A DNA stretch of 64,000 nucleotides from NCBI RefSeq assembly GCF_020907405.1, contig NZ_JAJJOE010000004.1:310001-374000 (forward strand). Reading direction: 5' to 3'. The translations under genes were made by a program, and so were the position numbers. Shown here one piece after another: positions 42,668 through 50,348 of the stretch (the first letter of the stretch is position 1; each line of letters opens with the position of its first letter). The DNA is from Arthrobacter sp. zg-Y769 (GTDB lineage: Bacteria; Actinomycetota; Actinomycetes; Actinomycetales; Micrococcaceae). A model generated the notes under the pieces. It saw only the letters and a list, made by a program, of their open reading frames with translations. It was not told the origin of the DNA and made no database searches.

Positions 42668-43645
42668 CTAGCCGCTCAGGGAACCCTCCACGAGCGCGGT
42701 GGCGATGCTGTCGGCATCCGCCTGCGCGGCCAGATACCGCTCGGCGTCCAGCGCGGCGGAACAGCCGGTGCCGGCAGCCGTGACCGCCTGCCGGTAGCGG
42801 TGATCCACGGCGTCGCCGCACGCGAAGACCCCGTCCAGGTTGGTCTGGGTGCTCGGCGCAGCGACTCTGATGTAGCCCTCCGGGTCCAGTTCCACCTGTC
42901 CCGCCAGGAGATCGGTGCGCGGGGCATGGCCGATGGCCACAAAGATCCCCTGTGCCGGCAGGTCGCGGGTAGTCCCGGTGACGGTGTCCGTGAGCGTTAT
43001 CCCGGTGACCTTGTCGGTGCCGTGGATGGCCGTGACCTCGCTGTTGAACTCGAAGCGGATCTTGCCGTGGTCACGGGCCCGCTGGGCCATGATGCGTGAG
43101 GCGCGCAGCGCGTCACGCCGGACGACGACGGTGACCGAGTCCGCGAAGCGGGTCAGGAACAGCGCTTCCTCCATGGCCGAATCCCCGCCGCCCACCACCA
43201 CGACGTCCTGGCTGCGGAAGAAAAAGCCGTCGCAGGTGGCGCACCAGGAAATGCCCCGTCCGTTGAGCTGCTTTTCTTCGGGCAGCCCCAGTTCCTTGTA
43301 CACGGAGCCGGTGGCGAGAATGACGCTGCGGGCCTTGTAGCTTTTCCCGGCACCGGTGGATACCCGCTTGGTGTGGCCGGCAAGGTCCACCGACACGACG
43401 TCGTCGTACTCCACCAGGGCACCGAACTTCTCCGCCTGCCGGCGCAGGTTGTCCATCAGGTCGGGCCCCAGGATGCCGTCGGGGAACCCCGGAAAGTTCT
43501 CCACTTCGGTGGTGTTCATCAGGGCGCCGCCCGCGGTGACGGAACCCGCGAGGATCCGCGGTTTCAACCCGGCGCGGGCGGCGTACACCCCTGCGGTGTA
43601 CCCGGCCGGACCGGACCCGATGATGAGGACGGAATCAGTGCCCAT
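42668..43645 (-). CDS. trxB: thioredoxin-disulfide reductase
   Basis: 325 residues with FAD motif GSGPAGYTAG at 10-19, the redox-active Cys135-Ala-Thr-Cys138 in SWCATCDGFFF, NADPH motif VVVGGGDSAMEEALFL near 150 and FACGDAVDHRYRQAVTAAGTGCSAA near 285. It keeps thioredoxin reduced. No trxA is adjacent, unlike the usual trxB-trxA pair near oriC in actinobacteria, so this may be a second copy. It ends 3 bp from the NRAMP stop. Confidence 0.94.
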   Translation of the reverse strand: MGTDSVLIIGSGPAGYTAGVYAARAGLKPRILAGSVTAGGALMNTTEVENFPGFPDGILGPDLMDNLRRQAEKFGALVEYDDVVSVDLAGHTKRVSTGAGKSYKARSVILATGSVYKELGLPEEKQLNGRGISWCATCDGFFFRSQDVVVVGGGDSAMEEALFLTRFADSVTVVVRRDALRASRIMAQRARDHGKIRFEFNSEVTAIHGTDKVTGITLTDTVTGTTRDLPAQGIFVAIGHAPRTDLLAGQVELDPEGYIRVAAPSTQTNLDGVFACGDAVDHRYRQAVTAAGTGCSAALDAERYLAAQADADSIATALVEGSLSG

Positions 43646-43751
43646 CTGCGCCTCCCTTCGCCGGTGCGGTCCTTCAAGTCTGGCGGGCAGGAGGTTAGGG
43701 TCGGTACCCCGGGCGCGCTAAGCGGTGCCGGAAACGGCAAAGGAGCCAGCA

Positions 43752-44270
43752 GTGGTACTCAAACACATTCAGCTGATCCAGCTCCCCCGCGGTGTGATTG
43801 ATGCCCTTGCCGCCGGCGACCTCCCCGGCGCCAACCGGCAGTCGCCCCTGGAACTTACCGAACACTTTTCGCAGGACCGGCAGCCGCTGTGGCGCATCCG
43901 GAGCGCCCAGTTGGAGCTGAATCCCGGGGACGCGGCGTGGATCACCCGCGCCATCTTTGACCCTGAGCTGAAGCGGGCGGTGGGCCTGGCAGGGTTCCAC
44001 GGGCCCCCGGACGGCGAGGGCACGGTGGAAGTGGGGTACTCGGTGGACCCGGCCTACCGGCGCCGGGGCTACGCACGCGCGGCGTTGGAGGCGCTGCTTG
44101 CGGTGGCTGCCCGGGAACCGTCGATCCGCACCGTCCGCGCAACCATCAGCCCCGACAACGCCCCTTCCCGGCGGCTGGTGGAACAGTACGGGTTCGTGGC
44201 CAACGGCGACCAATGGGATGACGAGGACGGGCTGGAGATCATTTACGAAGTCCCGGCCGGGGGCAGCTGA
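43752..44270 (+). CDS. GNAT-family N-acetyltransferase
   Basis: 172 residues. The acetyl-CoA loop EVGYSVDPAYRRRGYARAALEALL carries the Q/RxxGxG/A pattern and VRATISPDNAPSRRLVEQYGF the second half. Acceptor unknown. The GTG at 43752 was chosen because AGGAG lies 6 nt upstream; an earlier GTG at 43725 has none. It diverges from trxB. Confidence 0.9.
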   Translation: MVLKHIQLIQLPRGVIDALAAGDLPGANRQSPLELTEHFSQDRQPLWRIRSAQLELNPGDAAWITRAIFDPELKRAVGLAGFHGPPDGEGTVEVGYSVDPAYRRRGYARAALEALLAVAAREPSIRTVRATISPDNAPSRRLVEQYGFVANGDQWDDEDGLEIIYEVPAGGS

Positions 44271-44304
44271 CGCCGGCCGGTTAGGATCGCTCCGGACCTG
44301 ACGC

Positions 44305-45180
44305 TCAGCGGATGCGGGAACGGATCCTCAGCGCCGCCAGCAGGACAAAGACCACCACCATGGCAGCCAGGACAAACACCACATAGCCGGTGGGCACTTC
44401 CCAGTTCCCCACCGTGGCGGTGATGCCGAAGATTTCCCGCACCGCGGCGGCCGCTTCCGGCTGGTCCGTCACTGCGTCCATGGATCCGGCGGTCATTTCC
44501 TGGCGCACCACCATGGAGGACTGCATAAAGGGCAGTGCGCTGACGAAGTTCTTCACCCCCTCGGGAAAGGCCCCCACCGGGATGTAGGACCCGGCGGCGA
44601 AGCCGAGGATGGTGCCTACCAGCGTGGACAACGCCGCGAAAGAACCCGGGGTACGGACGAAGGTGACGATGAAGGCGCTCAGTGATCCGAAGGCGATACA
44701 GCTAAGCACCAGGTAACCGTAAGTGCGGGCCAGCTGGCCCGCTGTAAGCACCACGCCGTCCACGGCGGCGAGATATCCGAGGCTCACAGCCAACACCACG
44801 GTGGTCATGATCAGCGCGATCGCGACAGTGGAGAGCAGATACCCCAGGACCAGCTGCCCGCGGCTGATCGGGGAAACCAGGAAGTCCCGGAAGCGCCCCG
44901 TGGCGGTGTCATCCACGATCACGTTCACGGCGGCGAGCCCCGTGGTGATTGCGGTGATGCCCACGATCCCGGCGAACATCCACGCGTCCACAAAGCCCTT
45001 GATGTCCTCCTCGGCGGCCTGCGGAAACATTTCCGCCAGGCCTTCGGTCTGCTGGTTGCCCAGAAACAGGGTGTAGAGCAGGAACAGGACCAGTGCGCCG
45101 AGGAGGGAAAAGAACAGGTTGAGCCGGTCACGGAAGTACAGGCGCAGGTTCCGCCCGGTGATGTCCAGGACTACGTTCAT
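44305..45180 (-). CDS. ABC-2 type transporter permease
   Basis: 291 residues with six helices of the DrrB/ABC2_membrane type, including VIVDDTATGRFRDFLVSPISRGQLVLGYLLST, the conserved loop of this family. It forms the membrane part of an exporter for a drug, lipid or antibiotic-like molecule together with the ATPase gene, whose stop overlaps its start by 4 bp (ATGA). Confidence 0.92.
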   Translation of the reverse strand: MNVVLDITGRNLRLYFRDRLNLFFSLLGALVLFLLYTLFLGNQQTEGLAEMFPQAAEEDIKGFVDAWMFAGIVGITAITTGLAAVNVIVDDTATGRFRDFLVSPISRGQLVLGYLLSTVAIALIMTTVVLAVSLGYLAAVDGVVLTAGQLARTYGYLVLSCIAFGSLSAFIVTFVRTPGSFAALSTLVGTILGFAAGSYIPVGAFPEGVKNFVSALPFMQSSMVVRQEMTAGSMDAVTDQPEAAAAVREIFGITATVGNWEVPTGYVVFVLAAMVVVFVLLAALRIRSRIR

Positions 45181-46106
45181 GCTGCTTCCCCCTGCCGGCC
45201 GGTCAGGGCAAGGAAGACGTCATCCATCGTCCCGTGACGGAATTCGAAGTCCAGCACGCTGTCACCGTGCGCCGCGAGGAGGCGGCGGGCGGTGTCGGAG
45301 CGGTCTACGCGCAGCCGCAGCACGTTGCCGTCCACCCCGGCGACGTCGACCCCGGTTTCACGGGACAGGGCCACCAGTGCCTGCGGGTCGGAGGAGGTGA
45401 TGGAGAGGATGCTGGTGCTGTATTCGGCCCGCAGCGTGGTGGGTGTGCCGTCGGCGATGATCTGTCCCTTTTCAATGACGCACACCCGGTCCGCTTCCTC
45501 GGTCTCCTCCATGTAGTGGGTGGTCAGGAAGACCGTGAGACCGTGGTTCTCGCGAAGGTCACGGATGGTGGACCAGACCAAGGCCCGGCTGGCCGGGTCA
45601 AGGCCCGCGGTGGGTTCGTCCAGGAAAAGGATCGACGGCGAGTGCAGCAGCGCCCGGGCAATGTCCACCCGGCGTCGTTCTCCGCCGGAGTAGGTGGCAT
45701 AGCGCCGGTCGAGGAAGTCTCCCAAGCCGATCATCCGGCCCAGTTCCTCAATGCGGGCGTCATTGGCTGCTCTATCGGGTGAGTAGAACCGTGCCCGGGT
45801 TTGAAGGTTTTCCCGGCCGGTGAGGATGGGATCCAGCAGCGAATCCTGGAACACCACCCCAATGGCTTCGCGGACGCCGTCGCCGCTGGTTCGTACGTCG
45901 TGCCCCGCCACCTCGACGCTGCCCTCATCAAAGGGCAGGACGGTGGTCAGGCACGAGATGGTCGTGGATTTGCCTGCACCGTTGGCGCCCAGGAAAGCGA
46001 AAACACTCCCCGGCTCCACGTCAAAGGACAAATCATCAACGGCTGCAACACTGCCGAATTTTTTGGTGAGTCCCCGAACGGAAATTGCGGCTTCCGTAGT
46101 TACCAA
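45177..46106 (-). CDS. ABC exporter ATPase of the DrrA type
   Basis: 309 residues. Walker A GANGAGKST near 38, signature YSGGERRRVDIARALL near 138, Walker B ILFLDEPTAGLD and switch LTTHYMEE are complete. The C-terminal 90 residues match the DrrA extension. It pairs with the permease in a two-gene operon. Substrate unknown; self-resistance or lipid export are both possible. Confidence 0.93.
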   Translation of the reverse strand: MVTTEAAISVRGLTKKFGSVAAVDDLSFDVEPGSVFAFLGANGAGKSTTISCLTTVLPFDEGSVEVAGHDVRTSGDGVREAIGVVFQDSLLDPILTGRENLQTRARFYSPDRAANDARIEELGRMIGLGDFLDRRYATYSGGERRRVDIARALLHSPSILFLDEPTAGLDPASRALVWSTIRDLRENHGLTVFLTTHYMEETEEADRVCVIEKGQIIADGTPTTLRAEYSTSILSITSSDPQALVALSRETGVDVAGVDGNVLRLRVDRSDTARRLLAAHGDSVLDFEFRHGTMDDVFLALTGRQGEAA

Positions 46107-46130
46107 TTAGCCCCCTAGTTTGTGAAGAAT

Positions 46131-46676
46131 TTATACGTCCAGGAGCAGATCGTCGAATTCCAGCGGGGTTACGGTGTTGTTTTCCCAGTCGGACCGAAGG
46201 ATTGCATAGCCGACAGAGGCAACCCGGGTGCCGTCCGCCGTCGGCCACGCCTGCCGGTAGTGGGCTTCCTTGACGAATCCGGCGCGCAGGAACGTTTTAC
46301 GCATCGCGATGTTGTCTTCCCGCGTCTGGCCTTCAACCCGGATGATTTGCGGTAGCTCGGTGAAGGCCAGTCCGCACAGGGCCCGCACGACGTCGGCGCC
46401 CAGTCCGCGGCCCCGCCGGCTTTCCGCCAGGCGGAGATCAAAGTCCAGGTTTTCGTCTGCCAGTCCCTCCAAAACCGCCAGCCCAATGTCTTCGCCGCCG
46501 TGCTGCACCCAGTACCCCTGGGATTCCCCGCTCCAGTAGTGTCCTTCCGCCACCCGCTTGTTTGCCAGGGACTCACCCGGAGCCGGGTTCACATGGAACG
46601 GAAACCGGTTGGCGGTCAGGAACGCGGTGACCGCACCGCCGTCGTCGGGGGTCATGCGGCGGAAGGTGACGGTCAT
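46131..46676 (-). CDS. GNAT-family N-acetyltransferase
   Basis: 181 residues, RimJ/RimL-like: LDFDLRLAESRRGRGLGADVVRALCGLAF near 90 and GQTREDNIAMRKTFLRAGFVKEAHYRQAW near 125. Likely acetylates a protein N-terminus or small amine. The start at 46676 has no ribosome site and may be leaderless; longer reading has no better start. Confidence 0.87.
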   Translation of the reverse strand: MTVTFRRMTPDDGGAVTAFLTANRFPFHVNPAPGESLANKRVAEGHYWSGESQGYWVQHGGEDIGLAVLEGLADENLDFDLRLAESRRGRGLGADVVRALCGLAFTELPQIIRVEGQTREDNIAMRKTFLRAGFVKEAHYRQAWPTADGTRVASVGYAILRSDWENNTVTPLEFDDLLLDV

Positions 46677-46686
46677 GCGGGTGAGT

Positions 46687-46878
46687 CTAGCCAGCTGCCG
46701 GCACCGGCGAACCGCTGCGGTCCCGGCTCCCCGCCATGGCTGTCTTTTCCGCTTCTTCTTCGAGCCGGAGGCGCCAGCCCCGCGGCGGCGGCCAGGAGAC
46801 ACCCCACAGGGCGAGCTGCTGTTTGGTGAAACCACCTGCAGGAGTACGTGCTGCTTCTATTTCTTCACGGGTCGGCAT
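46687..46878 (-). CDS. small hypothetical protein
   Basis: 63 residues beginning MPTREEIEAARTPAGGFTKQQLALWGVSWPPPRGW. The conserved-looking helix plus WPPPRGW pattern is familiar from small actinobacterial proteins of unknown role, sometimes near phage or nuclease genes, but nothing here supports such a link. The frame extends upstream to a TTG at 46935 without a good start. Confidence 0.6.
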   Translation of the reverse strand: MPTREEIEAARTPAGGFTKQQLALWGVSWPPPRGWRLRLEEEAEKTAMAGSRDRSGSPVPAAG

Positions 46879-46935
46879 TGGCAAATCATGACATGCGGCC
46901 GGGGTTATGTCACCGATAAGTCGGACATTTTCCAA

Positions 46936-47207
46936 GTGGTTTTTGCGGCCCCTTATTGACGGACCCGCAGAATGCCGCGATTCCGCTGGATCCCGCGGAT
47001 TATCAGGGCTCCCACCGAATTCAGGGGACTCGCGGTATCACTAAAGAATTGTATTAGGGACTTCCGGTACCGCTTATTTGGCGATTAGGGATGAGTCGTC
47101 ACCATAATCAATTGCCGATGACTTTCATGCCTCCCGGCCTAGGCACGGCACGGGACACCCTGCCCGCATAAAGCGGGTTGCGTCTAACGCCCCTAAGGGG
47201 ATCGGGG
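46936..47207. other. 272 bp intergenic region
   Basis: No gene seen. Locally AT-rich around 47035-47120. A small stem CCCGC..GCGGG at 47163-47177 lies downstream of the minus-strand membrane gene and could help to end it. Confidence 0.5.
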
Positions 47208-47495
47208 CTAGGCCAGGTTTGCCGGCTCGTTACGCACGAGCTGATCCTGCACGACGGGATTTCCGGTGACGCCCAGCGAGGAAACTACGCGGTGAATGCC
47301 CACGAGGAGCATCGAGACACCGGCGATGGCAACAGCCACGCCGAGATACAGGAACATCACACTGTTGTGCGTATCGGCATAAGCACCGGATGACATCAGA
47401 ACATCCATGGCCGAGAAGAGGATAAAGAGGGCACCGAGGAACAGAATCGCGCCGCCCCAGGAGATGAGCGCTGCGCTCTGCTTGAAGTTGTTCAT
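47208..47495 (-). CDS. small membrane protein
   Basis: 95 residues with two helices (about 10-32 and 45-67). The stretch WGGAILFLGALFILFSAMDVLM and the second helix YLGVAVAIAGVSMLLVGIHRVV are clear. C-terminal 25 residues are hydrophilic. No family recognised. It lies close to, and on the same strand as, the tRNA-Ala gene but is transcribed separately because a terminator lies between. Confidence 0.72.
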   Translation of the reverse strand: MNNFKQSAALISWGGAILFLGALFILFSAMDVLMSSGAYADTHNSVMFLYLGVAVAIAGVSMLLVGIHRVVSSLGVTGNPVVQDQLVRNEPANLA

Positions 47496-47554
47496 AGAGC
47501 AACTCTATCGGCCCGGCCGGTGCCGCTTAGCCTGTCCATTGGTCCGGACAAAGC

Positions 47555-47582
47555 AAAACCCCCGGTTTCCCGGGGGTTTCTT
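47555..47582 (-). terminator. rho-independent terminator after tRNA-Ala
   Basis: AACCCCCGG and CCGGGGGTT around a three-base loop, followed on the minus strand by TTTTGCTTTG. It lies 2 bp beyond the tRNA 3' end. Confidence 0.9.
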
Positions 47583-47583
47583 G

Positions 47584-47656
47584 TGGAGCTTAGGGGAATC
47601 GAACCCCTGACCTTTTCATTGCGAACGAAACGCTCTACCAACTGAGCTAAAGCCCC
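47584..47656 (-). tRNA. tRNA-Ala (CGC anticodon)
   Basis: The minus strand reads GGGGCTTTAGCTCAGTTGGT at the 5' end, folds into a full cloverleaf with anticodon loop TTCGCAA (anticodon CGC, codon GCG) and T-arm AGGGGTTCGATTCCCCT, and carries the alanine identity pair G3:U70. 73 nt; the encoded 3' end continues CAA, so CCA is added after transcription. Confidence 0.96.
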
Positions 47657-47902
47657 GAAACTGCACCGTGCGGCGTCGTACTCCGTCCAAAACGACAGTC
47701 CAAACCACAGTCCGAACCACAGTCCGAACCAGCACAAACAACCGACCCCGCAAGGCTACACCGATTCTAATCACGCGCTCCGGCCCGCACCAAACCCCCG
47801 GCCCCCTAGGAATGCCGTGGGACCCTCGCTACGGTCAGGGACACCGGCACGGCCCGCCCGGGGAAGCGGTCGGCGCGAAGCACCGGAACCAAGGAGAATG
47901 CC
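47657..47902. repeat. 246 bp intergenic region with a 12 bp tandem repeat
   Basis: CAGTCCAAACCA (47696) is followed by two exact copies of CAGTCCGAACCA (47708, 47720). The rest is GC-rich leader for the copper-storage gene with no gene seen. Confidence 0.75.
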
Positions 47903-48307
47903 ATGGCCCTGATCACCGAAATGCTCGAAAACCATCCCGCCGGCGCCCGTACTTCGGACCCCCGGCTCCTCACCGAGTGCCTGCGAACCTGCGGTGAATG
48001 CGCGCAGGTCTGCAATGCCTGCGCGGACGCCTGCCTGGCTGAGGAGATGGTGGCCGATCTGGTCAGCTGCATCCGCATCGACCTGGACTGCGCCGAGATC
48101 TGCGCAACCACCTCCGCCGTCCTGTCCCGGACCAGTACCACCGGTCCGGCCACCGCAAGCCTGCTGCATGCCTGCCTCGCGGCCTGCGCCGCCTGTGCCG
48201 AGGAATGCCAGCAGCATGCGTCCGTGCACCAGCACTGCCGGATCTGTGCCGAAGCCTGCCGCCGCTGCCTTAACGCCTGCGAAAAGCTGCTGGCCTCGCT
48301 CAGTTAG
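47903..48307 (+). CDS. cytosolic four-helix copper-storage protein (Csp3-like)
   Basis: 134 residues with 18 cysteines arranged in C-x3-C and C-x2-C pairs along four helices (CLRTCGECAQVCNACADAC first, then CLAACAACAEEC, then CRICAEACRRCLNAC). No signal or Tat sequence, so it stays in the cytosol, where such Csp proteins bind many Cu(I) ions inside the bundle. Copper buffering is inferred from family. AAGGAG lies 7 nt before the ATG. No copper ATPase is adjacent; the P1B ATPase at 50 kb is separate. Confidence 0.92.
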   Translation: MALITEMLENHPAGARTSDPRLLTECLRTCGECAQVCNACADACLAEEMVADLVSCIRIDLDCAEICATTSAVLSRTSTTGPATASLLHACLAACAACAEECQQHASVHQHCRICAEACRRCLNACEKLLASLS

Positions 48308-48321
48308 CGGGTCCCCGGGTT

Positions 48322-48591
48322 TCAGGCACGCCACCGGGCCGTCTTGACCAGGTACGCCACCGTTTTCAGCGTCAGCTCCGGCTTCGCCGCGCGCAGGGCA
48401 GCAATCGCGGTGATCTCGGCCTGCCAGTCGGTGGCGTGCGGGTCCAGCCCTTTGGCCTTCAGCGTTTCGTTTGCCCACCGTCCCGCGGCGACCTGCGGAT
48501 CCCCCGCACTGCCCCCGAAGGCTTCCTCGATCCGGACCCGGGGATCCACCCGGTCCCCGAAAATCCGTGCCCATCGAACTGACTGCACCAC
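48322..48591 (-). CDS. small hypothetical protein downstream of DinB
   Basis: 89 residues from a GTG with AAGGGGG 8 nt upstream (a second in-frame GTG follows directly). Mixed charge, helical, with FGDRVDPRVRIEEAFGG and WANETLKAKGLDPHATDWQAEITAIAALRAAKPEL. It lies 5 bp after the DinB stop, so it is almost certainly co-transcribed. No family recognised. Confidence 0.7.
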   Translation of the reverse strand: MVQSVRWARIFGDRVDPRVRIEEAFGGSAGDPQVAAGRWANETLKAKGLDPHATDWQAEITAIAALRAAKPELTLKTVAYLVKTARWRA

Positions 48592-48596
48592 GCTGA

Positions 48597-49115
48597 TTAC
48601 CCCCTTGAATTCGCCAGTACCATTCCCCGGACATAGGCCGCCTGCCCCACATGCTCCAGGCAGTCCGCCAAGATACTTACCAGCCGGACGCCCAGCGTAA
48701 CCGGCGGATCCCACGCGCGGTCCACAATCGAGTCCAGGTCCTCATCCGACAGCCCCGAGACGAAGGCTTCGGCGCGGGAGTGCACGTCGTCGTAATATCC
48801 CAGCAGCAGCTCCGCGGAGTGCACCTGGACCAGCGCCACCTGCTCGGAGGTGTGCCCGTAGCCGGTATCCTCCACCGCCAACGGGAGCCCCACCCGTTTC
48901 GCCCACCCGTCGGCGGTCCAGGCCTGTTCCTGCCCGGCCACCTCGGCAACCTGATGATCCTCCACCCGGCTCAGGTGCCAGACCAGCCAGGAGATGGAGT
49001 TCCCGTCCGGATAGGGACGCTGGTTCAACGCAGCGGCATCGAGGTTGTTTACGGCCCGTCGGACGGCGCCGGGCAGCCGCCCGAAGGCATCAACAAGGAG
49101 ATCGCTCTGGTTCAT
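48597..49115 (-). CDS. DinB-fold (DUF664-like) protein
   Basis: 172 residues, four-helix bundle. His residues at LVWHLSRVEDHQ near 44 and LEHVGQAAYVRG near 157 form the metal site of the DinB/mycothiol-transferase-like superfamily. In actinobacteria such proteins often use mycothiol as cofactor in thiol transfer or detoxification, but the reaction here is unknown. GAGGGAA precedes the ATG. Confidence 0.85.
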   Translation of the reverse strand: MNQSDLLVDAFGRLPGAVRRAVNNLDAAALNQRPYPDGNSISWLVWHLSRVEDHQVAEVAGQEQAWTADGWAKRVGLPLAVEDTGYGHTSEQVALVQVHSAELLLGYYDDVHSRAEAFVSGLSDEDLDSIVDRAWDPPVTLGVRLVSILADCLEHVGQAAYVRGMVLANSRG

Positions 49116-49261
49116 GGCGGCAGGTTCCCTCGGGGGTCGGCGGCACGGTTTCGCCATCCTTTCACGGTGCCCGGGGTCCGGGAAGGGCCTTTTCGGGGTA
49201 GCCGCAGAAAAACCGGGACGGGCCGGTTCCATCCGCGGCACACGGTCCTAAAATTGCTCGC

Positions 49262-49486
49262 ATGAGCTGGACAGACGAGCGTCCCGCATGGCTTCCGCCC
49301 ATCCCGTCACCGCACCGCGGCCAGGCCCGGATTGTCCTGGGCATGATCCTGGTCTGCTCCAGCATGCTGACCAGCCTCGTGGTCGCCACGTTCGGTGCAC
49401 TGCTGAGCATGTACATCCTCTGGCCGCTCGCCGGCGGCCTGCTCCTGCTGATGTCCGGGCTGCTGAGCCGGCGCCGCGGCGTGTAA
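49262..49486 (+). CDS. small membrane protein with two helices
   Basis: 74 residues: a Pro-rich start (PAWLPPIPSPHRGQ) and hydrophobic helices at about 24-46 and 49-66, then RRRGV. It diverges from dinB and precedes the IclR regulator by 58 bp on the same strand. No family recognised; coding is supported by base use. Confidence 0.65.
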   Translation: MSWTDERPAWLPPIPSPHRGQARIVLGMILVCSSMLTSLVVATFGALLSMYILWPLAGGLLLLMSGLLSRRRGV

Positions 49487-49544
49487 CCGCCCGGCGGGCA
49501 ACGGCACACGTCACAGCGGTGCGGCGGGCGCTTAGGATTGGCGC

Positions 49545-50261
49545 ATGACACCCCCTGAGCCGGCCGGAGCCGGCTCCCAGTCCCAGACCCTCTCCCGCGG
49601 CATCCGCGCGCTGGAACTTCTCGCCGACGCGGAGAACCCGCTGAGCATTGCCGAACTCTCCGATGGACTTGGGGTGCACCGTTCCATCGCCTACCGGATC
49701 CTGCGGACCTTGGAATCCCACTCGCTGGTAATGCGCGACGACGCCGGCCGGGTTTCGGCCGCTCCCGGCCTCGCGGCGCTGGCCCGGGGCGTGTCGCGGG
49801 ACCTCCAGTCGGCGGCCCTGCCCGAGCTCAGCCTGCTGGCCAACGAGCTGTCCATGACGGCCTTCGTTGCCGTCTGGGACCGGCAGAACTGCGTCACCCT
49901 GATGACCGTGGAACCCACCCACAGCCGCACCGCGCTCATCCAGCGCCCGGGCACCCGGCACTCCTTCACCGCCGGCGCGCCGGGCATCGCCATCCAGTCC
50001 GCCATGACGGAGGACCAGTGGGACCGGCTGGCCCCCGGACAGAAATACCGCAGCGAAAGCCGGGCGGCCCGCGAACGCGGCTACGCCGTCAGCCACAACG
50101 AGGTCATTGAAGGAGTCTCCGCCGTTGCCGCCCCCGTCACGGCTGCCGGCCAGCTGCCCGCCGCCGTGTCGGTGGTCTATTTCGGCTCCGGCAAGGATGA
50201 AGATGCCATGGGACTGCGCCTGGCTGAAACTGCCCGGCGGATCGAAGCCGCCCTCCGCTGA
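49545..50261 (+). CDS. IclR-family transcriptional regulator
   Basis: 238 residues. N-terminal winged helix (LSIAELSDGLGVHRSIAYRILRTLESHSL) and the IclR effector domain from about 75 with SFTAGAPGIAIQSAMT and ARERGYAVSHNEVIEGVSAVAAPV. Such regulators control aromatic, acetate or sugar catabolism; no catabolic gene is adjacent, so the target is unclear. The ATG has no obvious ribosome site. Confidence 0.88.
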   Translation: MTPPEPAGAGSQSQTLSRGIRALELLADAENPLSIAELSDGLGVHRSIAYRILRTLESHSLVMRDDAGRVSAAPGLAALARGVSRDLQSAALPELSLLANELSMTAFVAVWDRQNCVTLMTVEPTHSRTALIQRPGTRHSFTAGAPGIAIQSAMTEDQWDRLAPGQKYRSESRAARERGYAVSHNEVIEGVSAVAAPVTAAGQLPAAVSVVYFGSGKDEDAMGLRLAETARRIEAALR

Positions 50262-50292
50262 TACAGGCGGGCACCGCCGCGCTTCGCCGAAG

Positions 50293-50311
50293 TTAGGCAA
50301 GGTTTCTCTTG
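50293..50311. promoter_or_regulatory. candidate DtxR/IdeR-like box before the P-type ATPase
   Basis: TTAGGCAAGGTTTCTCTTG matches the iron-box consensus at roughly 11 of 19 positions, with a perfect left half (TTAGG). It lies 38-56 bp before the ATPase start. Weak by itself. Confidence 0.35.
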
Positions 50312-50348
50312 CTGGAAAGAGCCCGCCGACAGGCTTAAAACGGAAAGT

